Virus record (IMG/VR): IMGVR_UViG_3300048837_000298
Location: 1 to 22,377 of that record
Strand: one strand, 5' to 3'
DNA: 22,377 nt
From: a virus
In this document: piece by piece, positions 14,272 to 21,713 of the stretch
Numbering within the stretch: position 1 is the first letter of the stretch
Layout of the letters: every line of letters begins with the position of its first letter
Program-made: the position numbers and the translations under genes
Notes under the pieces: model-generated
Databases searched by the model: none
Seen by the model: the letters and a program-made list of their open reading frames with translations, nothing else
Told to the model about the DNA's origin: nothing

Positions 14272-16620
14272 ATGGCCTTTGATGTCTACCTCACTGTTGG
14301 CGCGAACATCGCCCATGCTGACAGCATCAACCTGAACGACCCAGCCAACGGATTGAAGGTCTTCGGGCGGACGATCGACCTGTCCACGCCGGGACTGATC
14401 CGCTTCACGCTCGGCGTCACGAAGTCGACGGCTGACGCACGTATCGCGGCGGCGGCGACCATTTTCCGGCTGATTCGACGTGCGGCACAGGCCGAGCGCA
14501 TCGGCTCAGGCATCACCTGTTCGATCCGTGCGGCCGGCACCGAGTGGAACCACTTCGACCTGACCGGCTTTGCGGCCGATCCTGAACTGGCGATCCGGAT
14601 TGACCCGAGCGGCACGAGCGCCGAGTACGATCTGGCGCTCTCGTGCTATCCGTACCCACGCGGCGACGCCATCAGCGTGACCGGCGACATCAGCGGCACG
14701 AAGGCCGGTTCGACCGCCGCGTTCCTGGTTGACGCCATCCCCGGCACGGTCGACGCGCTGGCGCATCTCGAACTGACCGACACGTCCGGCTCAGGCGTTA
14801 TCAACCGCGTGCGGGTGGGGCTGATTCGCGGCGACTTCACGGCGGCCACCGACTACACGCCGTGGGTGGACATGATCGCAGACGGCGGCGTGGCGACGGA
14901 CGCGACGGTCAGCGGTGCGCTGGGTGGTGAAGCGGCCGACATCACGCTCACGAGCACCAGTCACGCGGCCATCGCCCGTGGCGTGCAACCGGCAGGCTCC
15001 CGTGCGCGGGGCCGCTTCGATGCGTTCCTGCGGGTGTCAGGCACCGGGACGGCCATCGGGACGCCGGCGAATCTGGCCGGTGTTGCCAACGCGCCGACGA
15101 TCAACTCCACGATGACCAGCGGCTACGGTGCGCCCTACGTGCGACAGGTGGCCTTTGATCGCATCTCAGGCACCGGGACGGCAACAGCGACGCTCAATGG
15201 CGTGCTGGAAGGCAGCCTGCTGGCGTTCGTGTCGATTCGGAACGGCACGGGAACCTTTAGCAGCCTGACCGATCCATCGGACTACCAGGTCGTCGCGACG
15301 GTAGGGCTCTCCGCTGGCATTACGCAGGACTCGATGGCGATGCGTCTCTACCAGCGGCGCAACGTCGCTGCCGGGACACACGCCGTCAGCACGACAATGA
15401 GTATCGCTGGACAGGTGACCAACGTTGCGCTGCTGGAAATCGCCAACGCTGACCTCATCATCGCGTCCGACGATGACGGCAGCGATACCGACGTGACGAC
15501 GATCACACCAACGGTGACGCCTGCCAATACCGAGTTCCCCAGCGAGGCGGTGCTGGCGCTGATTGCGCACGGCACCGACGCATCCACCGACGACATCACC
15601 GACTTCTGGTTCAACGGCTACGAACCGGTCACGAGCGACAACCAGTTCGTATTCGGCATCCGTGGCATGGACAGTCGCGGCGAGACACCACCGGGACCGA
15701 GCGTGCGCGTCACCTCCTCCGTTACGTCGTGGGTCGCGATCACCGCCAACATCAAGCCCAAGCGCATCGAGAACAGCACCACCGAGTACGTGGAACCCAC
15801 CCCCGGCGAGTTGGACGCTGGCACCTACACGATCCGCGCGCAGGTCATCGACGCGGCCGGGTATCGTGGCAACGCCAGCGCCAGCATCACGCCGAGCGTC
15901 ACGACTGACCGCTCATCCATCGACCTCTCGTGGGATGCGGTGACGAACGCGACGGCCTACGTCCTGACCATCGGCTACAGCAGCCGCTTCTACGAGGTCA
16001 TCACGACCGGCACGAGCTACGAACTGGAGACGCTGGACGGTCTGCGTGAGGTGGCCGCGCTGCCGAGTACCAGCGGTGCCACCGCACCCGCGCCACGCAT
16101 CCGCGCGCTGGTTGGCACCGAGAACGACCACACGATGACGGCGCTGCCGGAAGTGGCGCTGTCCGGTTCCGGGGCGTTCGAGTTGGTGCGGCTGTTCAGC
16201 AACCGGCAACTCCCGCCGATTGACGCGCCGCTCTCCGATACCTGGGCGGACTACGCCGTCGAGGTGCAGGGCCGCAGCGCCAACGGACGGAACGCCGCCG
16301 TGCAGGTCGACGCGCTCTGGATCGTGCCGTGCCGCGAACCGCAAGCCGAAGCGTGGATACAGGGGCTGGCCGAGGCGACCAAGCGACGCTGGGTGATGGA
16401 GTCGCATCGAAGCGGCAAGGGCGTCTTCGGCTGGCTGGAAGCGACGGCAGGCGGCGCGGAGGTTGGACGGCTGACGACGGCCGGTGCGCTGCTGATCCCG
16501 CCCGGCACGTCCATCGTCCTGCTGGCGTTCCAGCAGGCGGCCGATGTCCACACGTTCGGCGCTCAGGTCACGGCAACGCTGACGATTTGGCCGCGCTCGC
16601 GATGGGAGCTTGACACATGA
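14272..16620 (+). CDS. Distal tail / tail-tip protein with Fn3-like region, 782 aa
   Basis: ATG after GGGGAGGTAGCGG. The protein is beta-rich throughout. The N-terminal ~150 residues (AFDVYLTVGANIAHADSI) resemble the distal tail (Dit)-like ring proteins that follow the tape measure. The middle (about 240-480) is Thr/Ser/Gly-rich with a repeated SGTGTA motif. Around residues 510-600 an Fn3-like module is visible (YTIRAQVIDAAGYRG, then IDLSWDAVTNATAYVLTI). The C-terminal ~100 residues (WVMESHRSGKGVFGWLEA) look like another beta domain. It likely forms the tail tip, possibly with carbohydrate or cell-wall contacts through the added domains. It is longer than a minimal Dit, so a Dit with inserted domains or a tip/fibre protein are both possible. 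Confidence 0.6.
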   Translation: MAFDVYLTVGANIAHADSINLNDPANGLKVFGRTIDLSTPGLIRFTLGVTKSTADARIAAAATIFRLIRRAAQAERIGSGITCSIRAAGTEWNHFDLTGFAADPELAIRIDPSGTSAEYDLALSCYPYPRGDAISVTGDISGTKAGSTAAFLVDAIPGTVDALAHLELTDTSGSGVINRVRVGLIRGDFTAATDYTPWVDMIADGGVATDATVSGALGGEAADITLTSTSHAAIARGVQPAGSRARGRFDAFLRVSGTGTAIGTPANLAGVANAPTINSTMTSGYGAPYVRQVAFDRISGTGTATATLNGVLEGSLLAFVSIRNGTGTFSSLTDPSDYQVVATVGLSAGITQDSMAMRLYQRRNVAAGTHAVSTTMSIAGQVTNVALLEIANADLIIASDDDGSDTDVTTITPTVTPANTEFPSEAVLALIAHGTDASTDDITDFWFNGYEPVTSDNQFVFGIRGMDSRGETPPGPSVRVTSSVTSWVAITANIKPKRIENSTTEYVEPTPGELDAGTYTIRAQVIDAAGYRGNASASITPSVTTDRSSIDLSWDAVTNATAYVLTIGYSSRFYEVITTGTSYELETLDGLREVAALPSTSGATAPAPRIRALVGTENDHTMTALPEVALSGSGAFELVRLFSNRQLPPIDAPLSDTWADYAVEVQGRSANGRNAAVQVDALWIVPCREPQAEAWIQGLAEATKRRWVMESHRSGKGVFGWLEATAGGAEVGRLTTAGALLIPPGTSIVLLAFQQAADVHTFGAQVTATLTIWPRSRWELDT
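15037..15182 (+). repeat. 17-bp direct repeat inside the tail-tip gene
   Basis: TCAGGCACCGGGACGGC occurs at 15037-15053 and again at 15166-15182, 129 bases apart and in the same reading frame. Both copies encode SGTGTA. This may mark the border of a duplicated or swapped beta module, and the identical bases could serve for recombination. It may also simply reflect shared codon use in a low-complexity motif. Confidence 0.4.
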
Positions 16621-17834
16621 GTTCCCAAATCTTTGTTATCGGGTTGGGCTTAGGACCCGATGCCGACGATGCGCTGTTCGGCAGTGGCCTCGAAGCGGGG
16701 GCAGCGCCAGCCGCGTCGGGCTGGACGGCAGCGGCCGATGACGACCTCGTGACGGTCAGCATCTTCACACGCTACCCCGACATGGCGCACGTTGGCGACG
16801 TGGTGATCGACCCACGGGTAGTCGCCGTCTCCTACGAGAGTCAGATCGGCGGATGGGGCCGCGCGCGAATCGGACTGCTACCGGACGGCTACAGCAACCC
16901 GGCCGTCGCGCTGGACGATCCCGCCGATGTGCCGGAGGACGCGCATGTCGTGATCCGGCTGGGCGGCTCGGTCGTCTACGAAGGCGTCGCCGTCAGGATC
17001 GCGCCCAACCGCACCGGCTTCGAGTGCGAGGGGTACGGGCTGTGGGCCATGCGCTTCGGCGCGGTCGAGGGTGCAGGCACGCTGCCGGTCACGAGTGGCG
17101 TGATCGTGCGTGAGGCCATCCGTGCCGTGCCGTGGTTGCAGGCGGGTGAGATCAGCGACCCCGGCGTCTATCACGCCTGGTCAGAAGTCCGGCACCGCAA
17201 GCCGGGGGTCGTCATTGACCAGATGGCGTCTGAGGGCGACGGCAATACGCCGTGGATGTTCGCCGTGTATGAGGATCGGCTGCTGTCGTTCGTGCCGAAG
17301 GTGCCGAAGGACATGCCCGACATCGTGCTCTCCTACGACCCGGAGACGATGCAGGTTGGTCACGAGTACAACCGCATCGACGGCGTGCGGATCGCTTACC
17401 GCGACGTGGACGGCACCGAGCGCATCTGGCCGGAGGGCGGTCAGGTCTTCACCCGCGCCGGCGTCGTGCCAGGCGGGACGTACCGGAAGGTCGAGCTGCT
17501 GACCGGCACGGCATCGTCCAACGGCGCGGTCGCGACGGCCATGACCTACCTCGCCAAGCACAGCCAGATCGGACTCTCCGGCACGGCCGCGTTCAGCAAC
17601 CTCGACTATCTCAACGTGCGCTATGGCGACACGTTCCAGTTGCGCGGTTACGGCGAGAGCGACGGGCGCGGCATCGTCGAGCGGGTGAGTGTCGACCTGA
17701 TGGGACGCTCCGTCCAGATGGTGCTTGGTGAACCGTCGCCGATGAGTGCGGGCGGGTTCCTGAACGCGCTGGCGGCGTCTGTCGCGGCATCTCACAACAA
17801 GGTCGATCCGGTAACGAAAGCGAAGGCAGCGTAA
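16617..17834 (+). CDS. Baseplate/tail hub-like protein, 405 aa
   Basis: Starts in an ATGA overlap with the tail-tip gene. The second to fourth segments have hub character: VSIFTRYPDMAHVGDVVID, then GWGRARIGLLPDGY, AHVVIRLGGSVVYEGVAVRI and FECEGYGLWAMRFG. This strand series is typical of the gp27-like/gpD-like tail hub domain, where a beta-barrel is described with phrases like G-x-v-yeG. After that comes a segment with WMFAVYEDRLLSFVP and a C-terminal domain ending in a helix (FLNALAASVAASHNKVD). Hubs sit below the Dit ring and connect to tip proteins. The assignment is by strand pattern and position, not by a unique motif. Confidence 0.55.
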   Translation: MSSQIFVIGLGLGPDADDALFGSGLEAGAAPAASGWTAAADDDLVTVSIFTRYPDMAHVGDVVIDPRVVAVSYESQIGGWGRARIGLLPDGYSNPAVALDDPADVPEDAHVVIRLGGSVVYEGVAVRIAPNRTGFECEGYGLWAMRFGAVEGAGTLPVTSGVIVREAIRAVPWLQAGEISDPGVYHAWSEVRHRKPGVVIDQMASEGDGNTPWMFAVYEDRLLSFVPKVPKDMPDIVLSYDPETMQVGHEYNRIDGVRIAYRDVDGTERIWPEGGQVFTRAGVVPGGTYRKVELLTGTASSNGAVATAMTYLAKHSQIGLSGTAAFSNLDYLNVRYGDTFQLRGYGESDGRGIVERVSVDLMGRSVQMVLGEPSPMSAGGFLNALAASVAASHNKVDPVTKAKAA

Positions 17835-18094
17835 TGGCTGGGCGATTCATGCACAAGGACGACATTGAAGGGCTGGCCGCATCGGTCGGGGCGACGCCAC
17901 AGCAGACGAAGGCGTTCATCGCAACACACCGCACCAACGGCAACATCGACGCGGTATCCGCCTATATCAACGATCACCCCGGCGTGACGCTGGCCGAGAT
18001 TGAGGCGGCGGCAACGGAGGCCTCGCTCGACCCAACGGTCGCGCTCAACATCGTCAAACTCCTCGTGTTCGTCGGAGTCATCGAGGAGTTCTAA
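17834..18094 (+). CDS. Unrecognised small helical protein, 86 aa
   Basis: Begins in a TAATG overlap with the hub gene, so it is coupled to it. The protein is almost all helix (DDIEGLAASVGATPQQTKAFIATH, then IDAVSAYINDHPGVTLAEIEAAATE) with a hydrophobic last helix (ALNIVKLLVFVGVIEEF). The alternation of short helices with Pro/Gly turns could be a winged-helix or other small DNA- or protein-binding fold. No family is recognised. It marks the end of the tail block; a hairpin follows. Confidence 0.55.
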   Translation: MAGRFMHKDDIEGLAASVGATPQQTKAFIATHRTNGNIDAVSAYINDHPGVTLAEIEAAATEASLDPTVALNIVKLLVFVGVIEEF

Positions 18095-18106
18095 CACAGG
18101 TTCGGA

Positions 18107-18125
18107 ACCGTCGCAGGTCGCGACG
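18107..18125 (+). terminator. 7-bp hairpin before the lysis cassette
   Basis: CCGTCGC (18107-18113) pairs perfectly with GCGACGG (18119-18125) around a 5-base loop. It lies 13 bases after the previous stop and ahead of the AGGAGG site at 18138-18143. No T-run follows. It separates the tail block from the lysis block and may act as an mRNA boundary. Confidence 0.4.
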
Positions 18126-18150
18126 GATGGACATAACAGGAGGTTTCGAC

Positions 18151-18264
18151 ATGGATACCTGCGCACGAATCGCACAGCTTGCCGAGCAACTGGCAGCGGA
18201 CGGGCTGACGCGCACCGAGCTGATGCTGCTGTTCATCCTGCGGCTGTTTAGCGGCTGTTTCTAA
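18151..18264 (+). CDS. Tiny protein, 37 aa
   Basis: ATG with a perfect AGGAGG (18138-18143) 7 bases upstream. The peptide has a helical first half (CARIAQLAEQLAADGL) and a hydrophobic end (ELMLLFILRLFSGCF) that could insert into a membrane. Its stop is 4 bases before the next ATG. The strong ribosome site and tight spacing support a real gene despite the short length. The function is unknown; a small lysis-associated membrane peptide is possible given the neighbours. Confidence 0.55.
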   Translation: MDTCARIAQLAEQLAADGLTRTELMLLFILRLFSGCF

Positions 18265-18268
18265 CCCG

Positions 18269-18556
18269 ATGGACGGCATTGATGTCTCCGCCCTGATCGC
18301 GAACGGCGCGCCGTGGTCGCTGATTGCGCTCGGCATCGTCGCGATCCTGCGCGGGGACATCGTGCCACGCAAGGCGCACAACGACCTGATCGGCCAGCGC
18401 GATCAGGTGATCCGCGACATCACGCAGGACCGCGACTACTACCGCGAACAGACGCTGGCGCTGCTGCGGGTCGCGGACACGGCGGCTGATCGCATGACGC
18501 AGGCGTTGCTCCAACGGCAACTGACCGATCGGCAGGGGCAGGCCAATGATCGCTGA
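18269..18556 (+). CDS. One-TM protein with coiled coil, 95 aa (lysis cassette)
   Basis: The N-terminus has one membrane segment (residues 13-32, GAPWSLIALGIVAILRGDIV) followed by a basic turn (PRKAHNDL) and a long charged helix (QRDQVIRDITQDRDYYREQT and on to residue 90) that is probably a coiled coil. This exact build (short outside end, TM, P-R-R/K-x-H, long RDYYRE-type helix) is common among small proteins next to endolysin genes in actinobacterial siphophages, where they are thought to aid or regulate lysis. It overlaps the next gene by 11 bases. Confidence 0.65.
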   Translation: MDGIDVSALIANGAPWSLIALGIVAILRGDIVPRKAHNDLIGQRDQVIRDITQDRDYYREQTLALLRVADTAADRMTQALLQRQLTDRQGQANDR

Positions 18557-18743
18557 ATTGTGGCGGCGACTGATTCACCCGCACCCACCCACGCCGCCGC
18601 CGCCGGATGTGGAACTGACCAGCGACGACGAGCAGGACCGCATCAACCGGCGACGACAGGAGGTAACGGCGGTACTCGAACGGCTGCGGCTGGATGCCGA
18701 GCGACCCGCTCTCAGGCACCTGGAGGACGGCCGCAATGGGTGA
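18546..18743 (+). CDS. Small Pro-rich cytoplasmic-type protein, 65 aa
   Basis: ATG at 18546 lies inside the end of the previous gene, so the two are coupled. After WRRLIHP comes a run of His/Pro residues (about 11-20) and then an acidic-to-basic helix (SDDEQDRINRRRQEVTAVLE). No membrane segment or known domain is seen. It may pair with the coiled-coil protein before it. It ends 8 bases into the next gene. Confidence 0.6.
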   Translation: MIAELWRRLIHPHPPTPPPPDVELTSDDEQDRINRRRQEVTAVLERLRLDAERPALRHLEDGRNG

Positions 18744-19089
18744 ATGGATTGAATGGGTGTTTTTCGTCCCGTCCGTCGTCGGGTTCCTGACCTGCTGGTG
18801 GGCGTTCAACTCGGCCGTCCGTGACCTGCACTGGCTGGAAGCGTCGGGGTTGAACGGGGCGCGTGAGGTGGTCGCGAAGGCGGCGACGCGCAATGAGTTC
18901 GTGCGGACGGTCATTCAGGTGCAGTTCCTGTCACTCGGCATCGCCGCGATTCTGGACATGCGCTGGCTGGGACCGCTGGTCGCGCTGGTGATCGTCGATG
19001 TCGAGATCCTGCTGGTTATCAAGGCGCTATTGGATCGGCGCGACCGACGGCGGGTGATCGCGATTCTGAGCCGAAGGGACAACGGATGA
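18736..19089 (+). CDS. Membrane protein with three TM segments, 117 aa (holin candidate)
   Basis: The chosen start is the ATG at 18736, overlapping the previous stop (ATGGGTGA); the frame is open to 18694, but that part lies inside the previous gene. Hydrophobic segments are at about residues 5-25 (IEWVFFVPSVVGFLTCWWAF), 57-75 and 77-98 (LGPLVALVIVDVEILLVIKA). The end is strongly basic (DRRDRRRVIAILSRRD). Size, TM count and place before the endolysin fit a class I-like holin, but other small membrane genes here compete for that role. Confidence 0.6.
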   Translation: MGEWIEWVFFVPSVVGFLTCWWAFNSAVRDLHWLEASGLNGAREVVAKAATRNEFVRTVIQVQFLSLGIAAILDMRWLGPLVALVIVDVEILLVIKALLDRRDRRRVIAILSRRDNG

Positions 19090-19238
19090 ACGGATCGGCC
19101 ATCAACCTGTTGCTGCTCTTCATCATCGCAGCCGCGATCCTGAGCCTTGCCGGTGTCGGGCGCGACATGCGCGTGTACAGCGTCGTCGTGCTGGTGGCCG
19201 CGCTACTGATCGTCGCCATTCGAGCGGGGGCGATATGA
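19086..19238 (+). CDS. Small two-TM protein, 50 aa (holin/antiholin candidate)
   Basis: Both ends are ATGA overlaps: the start at 19086 with the previous stop and the stop at 19236-19238 with the endolysin ATG at 19235. The two hydrophobic segments are residues 5-22 (AINLLLLFIIAAAILSLA) and 31-46 (YSVVVLVAALLIVAI), joined by a short turn containing GRDMR. This is the arrangement of a small class II-type holin directly coupled to the endolysin. The tight double overlap is strong support that the gene is real. Confidence 0.65.
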   Translation: MNGSAINLLLLFIIAAAILSLAGVGRDMRVYSVVVLVAALLIVAIRAGAI

Positions 19239-20608
19239 GCTACAGCGGCGCATCGCTCATTCTCGGACACGGCACGGTATCGGCCGAGGCGGTGAACGCC
19301 TGGTATGCGGCGCGCGGACCCAAAGCCGCGGAATCGTATGCACCTGACCGGACGTACAAGCCTGCACCCGCGGACCTCGGGCAACTCATCATTGAGGAGT
19401 CCCGCCGCTGGCCGTCGCACGTCGTCAACCATGACCTGATCGCCGCAGACATCGCGCACGAGAGCGCCTTCTGGCAGTCAGCCATCGTCCGTGACAAGCA
19501 CAACCCGTCAGGACTCGGCGCGGTCAATGACAACGCCTACAAGGGCGCTGTGACGTTCCTGAGTCCGCGTGAGGGCATCCGCGCCACCGTCGCGCACATG
19601 CTGTCCTACGCGGTCGGTGATGGCCCGTGGGCCACCACTGATCCGCGGTTCGCTGCGGTGAAGGCGAAGGGCTGGCTCGGCACCGCGCCGCGGCTGATGG
19701 ATCTCAATGGCAAGTGGGCCTATCCCGGCACGACCTACGGACAACAGGTCGCAGCCGCGGCCAACGCGCTGATCGACTTCGCGAATAACGGATCATGGGA
19801 GCCGCCGATGACAGCACAGATACCTGGATTCGCGTGGCTGCCTGCTGACAGCCGACATCACACGAAGGGCCGCACGAAGCGCATCAGCGGGTTCGCGGTT
19901 CACTACACGGCCGGAACCGACTCGCGTGGCTGGCTGACGACCAATCCCAACAGCGACGTCTCCGCGACGTTCCTGATTCGCCATAACCCGACGCTCGATG
20001 ATCGCGGCTGGCAACTGGTCAGGATTGAGGACACGCCGCACACGACCGGCGGCATCGTCAATCCGTTCACTGTCTCATTCGAGTACGAGCACACCGGCAA
20101 CGGGACGATTCCTGACGTCGCCTATGACGTGATGGCGCAGACGATCATCGACACGGCTGCCTACGTCAAGGCGAAGGGTCTGGGCGAGATCCCGCTGACC
20201 CGTGACGCGATCAAAGGCCACAAGGAGTGGGTCGGAGATAACCGCGTCTGCCCTGACGGCATCGACGTTGACCGCATCGTGCGCCGGATTCAGGAGTTGA
20301 CCAAACCTGACCCGCAGCCACCGTCCGATGACTGGCCGAAGGTGCCGCCCGCCGTCCCTGACCCGCACCGCGCCACGAACCCATACGGCAATACGTTCTG
20401 GGTGCCGAAGCAGTTCGCCGTTCCGATGGCCTCTGAATCGTTCCTGACGCACGGCTACGTCTGCTCGGAGGCGTTCGCGTGGACAAACCCTGACGGGGAA
20501 GTGCTGGTCGTGCAGGCAACCGAGCGGACGCGCTGGGAGCTGCACCGCGACGGGTCGGTCACACGCGGTCTGGTTGGACTGGAATGGCTCAGGACGGTCA
20601 AGCGATGA
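19235..20608 (+). CDS. Two-domain endolysin: glycosidase plus amidase, 457 aa
   Basis: Residues about 50-185 form a glucosaminidase-like glycosidase: IAADIAHESAFWQSAI gives a catalytic candidate Glu76, and NPSGLGA and a GIRATVAHMLSYAVGDGPW segment follow. This resembles the N-terminal domains of actinophage LysA proteins. Residues 216-355 are an N-acetylmuramoyl-L-alanine amidase (Amidase_2) with Zn ligands His223 (AVHYTAG), His329 (IKGHKEW) and Cys339 (VCPDG). A Pro-rich linker (358-380) leads to an unrecognised C-terminal ~75-aa module (FWVPKQFAVPM through TRWELHRDG) that may bind the cell wall. It would cut peptidoglycan at both sugar and peptide links. No signal peptide is visible, so export depends on a holin. 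It is coupled at both ends by ATGA. Confidence 0.9.
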   Translation: MSYSGASLILGHGTVSAEAVNAWYAARGPKAAESYAPDRTYKPAPADLGQLIIEESRRWPSHVVNHDLIAADIAHESAFWQSAIVRDKHNPSGLGAVNDNAYKGAVTFLSPREGIRATVAHMLSYAVGDGPWATTDPRFAAVKAKGWLGTAPRLMDLNGKWAYPGTTYGQQVAAAANALIDFANNGSWEPPMTAQIPGFAWLPADSRHHTKGRTKRISGFAVHYTAGTDSRGWLTTNPNSDVSATFLIRHNPTLDDRGWQLVRIEDTPHTTGGIVNPFTVSFEYEHTGNGTIPDVAYDVMAQTIIDTAAYVKAKGLGEIPLTRDAIKGHKEWVGDNRVCPDGIDVDRIVRRIQELTKPDPQPPSDDWPKVPPAVPDPHRATNPYGNTFWVPKQFAVPMASESFLTHGYVCSEAFAWTNPDGEVLVVQATERTRWELHRDGSVTRGLVGLEWLRTVKR

Positions 20609-20694
20609 ACGACCGCCGGCGCGAGGCCACGATCACCGTCACGGCGTTGGTTGGCGTTCTCATCGCGCTCGCTCTGATCGGAGTCTGGACATGA
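20605..20694 (+). CDS. 29-aa single-TM peptide
   Basis: ATG in an ATGA overlap with the endolysin stop, and its own stop overlaps the next ATG at 20691 as ATGA. After a basic head (NDRRREATITV) comes one hydrophobic helix (LVGVLIALALIGVW). The double coupling argues for a translated gene. The role is not recognised; a spanin-like or pinholin-like accessory is possible, but no lipobox is seen. Confidence 0.5.
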   Translation: MNDRRREATITVTALVGVLIALALIGVWT

Positions 20695-20905
20695 CGCTGT
20701 GGCGACCGGCCGATACCGCACCCCGCCGCGAGAAGCCCGTCTGGCAACCGAGTACCCCGACGGAATGGCTGACCGACGACGAGAAGGCGGCGCTACGGGC
20801 CGATGTGCGGCTACAGGACATCCGCATTCGGAATGGCTCACGCGCCGCCAGATGGCCTTCTGCGAGTTCTACCGCTGGCTGTGGAGAAACGGAGATACGG
20901 ACTGA
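20691..20905 (+). pseudogene. Small gene with an apparent -1 frame switch, ~73 aa
   Basis: Starting at ATG 20691 the frame reads MTLWRPADTAPRREKPV and on to DDEKAALRADVRLQDIRIR, with GC-rich third positions. Near 20829 coding character moves to the -1 frame, which continues EWLTRRQMAFCEFYRWLWRN to TGA at 20903-20905. No slippery heptamer lies at the switch. It may be a one-base deletion, a sequencing error, or two overlapping small genes. A 10-bp repeat CGGAATGGCT (20761 and 20829) sits in both halves and reads EWL in both frames. No family is recognised. It lies directly next to an inserted HNH gene. Confidence 0.45.
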
Positions 20906-20916
20906 TGGCCTTGGCA

Positions 20917-21603
20917 TTAGATGTGTTTCCATCGTCGCCGGTTGGCGATGCCATAGATGGACGACGGCGACACACCGTACTGCATCGCGACGGCGCGATA
21001 ACTCTCGCCGGAATCGACCATGTAGCGGATCGCTCTTACGTCATCAGCGGTCAACTTCGCATGGCCGTTCCGTTCGCCAGTGCAACCACGGCCCTTGTTC
21101 ATCATGTCGGCAACATTGTCAGCGTCAGTGCCAAGAAAGAGATGACTCGGGTTGACGCAAGATGGTGTGTCACACCGATGCAGGACATTCATGTCTTCGG
21201 GGATCGTGCCATAATGCAACTCCCACGAGACACGATGCGCCAATCTCATCCCATCGCCGCGACTGCCGATGTTGACTTGCCCGTACCCTCCCGGATTGCG
21301 GTATCCGTTCCACAGCCAGCACGATGCAGTCTTTTCAACCTTCTCCCAAAATCGCTCAGCAAGCGGCTTCTGCCGGTGCGCTGTATGGCAAGAAGGCGAA
21401 CAGTACTTGCCGCCGCCGCGACGCACTGCGCCCGGATGTACGCTGAATACCTCGCTGCACTGCAAGCAGACACGAGATTCCGACTTCCTGCGAGATGCAC
21501 CCGAACACTGCGGGGAGCAGTACTTCCCCCTGCCTTTTTCGATCTGGCATGGATGTGTCGTAAATGGCTTGCCACATTGGAGGCAGGTACACTGAAGGGG
21601 CAT
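20917..21603 (-). CDS. HNH homing-type endonuclease, antisense to the operon, 228 aa
   Basis: On the minus strand the ATG (21601-21603) follows AAGGAG with a 6-base spacer; an upstream ATG at 21669 has no such site. Two treble-clef zinc units come first: CTCLQCGKPF with KYCSPQC (5-33) and CLQCSEVF with KYCSPSC (46-72). Then comes an HNH_3-like nuclease domain: CWLWNG (95-100), a conserved LAHRVSWELHYG (His123) and VLHRCDTPSCVNPSHLFLGT (His142, Cys144, Cys149, Asn151, His154). The C-terminus is a helix-turn-helix (KLTADDVRAIRYM... AMQYGVSPSSIYGIANRR). Such free-standing nucleases spread by cutting uninterrupted sites in related phages. GC is visibly lower here than in neighbours. Confidence 0.85.
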   Translation of the reverse strand: MPLQCTCLQCGKPFTTHPCQIEKGRGKYCSPQCSGASRRKSESRVCLQCSEVFSVHPGAVRRGGGKYCSPSCHTAHRQKPLAERFWEKVEKTASCWLWNGYRNPGGYGQVNIGSRGDGMRLAHRVSWELHYGTIPEDMNVLHRCDTPSCVNPSHLFLGTDADNVADMMNKGRGCTGERNGHAKLTADDVRAIRYMVDSGESYRAVAMQYGVSPSSIYGIANRRRWKHI

Positions 21604-21646
21604 TCTGGACTCCTTCCGCGAGTCTGGGGTGTCGTGCCGGTGGCTG

Positions 21647-21679
21647 TTGACGCAGCGCACCGGCTTCATCGTGCGTCAA
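21647..21679. repeat. 8-bp perfect inverted repeat between the HNH gene and the next gene
   Basis: TTGACGCA (21647-21654) and TGCGTCAA (21672-21679) are separated by 17 bases; TTTTA follows on the plus strand. It lies upstream of the HNH start (minus strand) and upstream of the AGGAGG site of the 108-aa gene (plus strand). It could be an operator, a bidirectional weak terminator, or the scar of the HNH insertion. Confidence 0.45.
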
Positions 21680-21713
21680 TTTTACCATCTACAAGCCAAA
21701 AGGAGGCGATGTC

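Noticed and set aside
11773-14316. An 847-codon open frame on the minus strand opposite the tape measure gene
   Set aside because: It is a shadow of the high-GC third positions of the plus-strand gene. Its translation is rich in Arg/His/Gln/Gly without domain pattern, and the plus strand carries clear tape measure motifs.
18694-18735. Upstream extension of the three-TM protein to 18694
   Set aside because: The extra codons lie inside the Pro-rich gene and lack a ribosome site. ATG at 18736 overlaps the previous stop.
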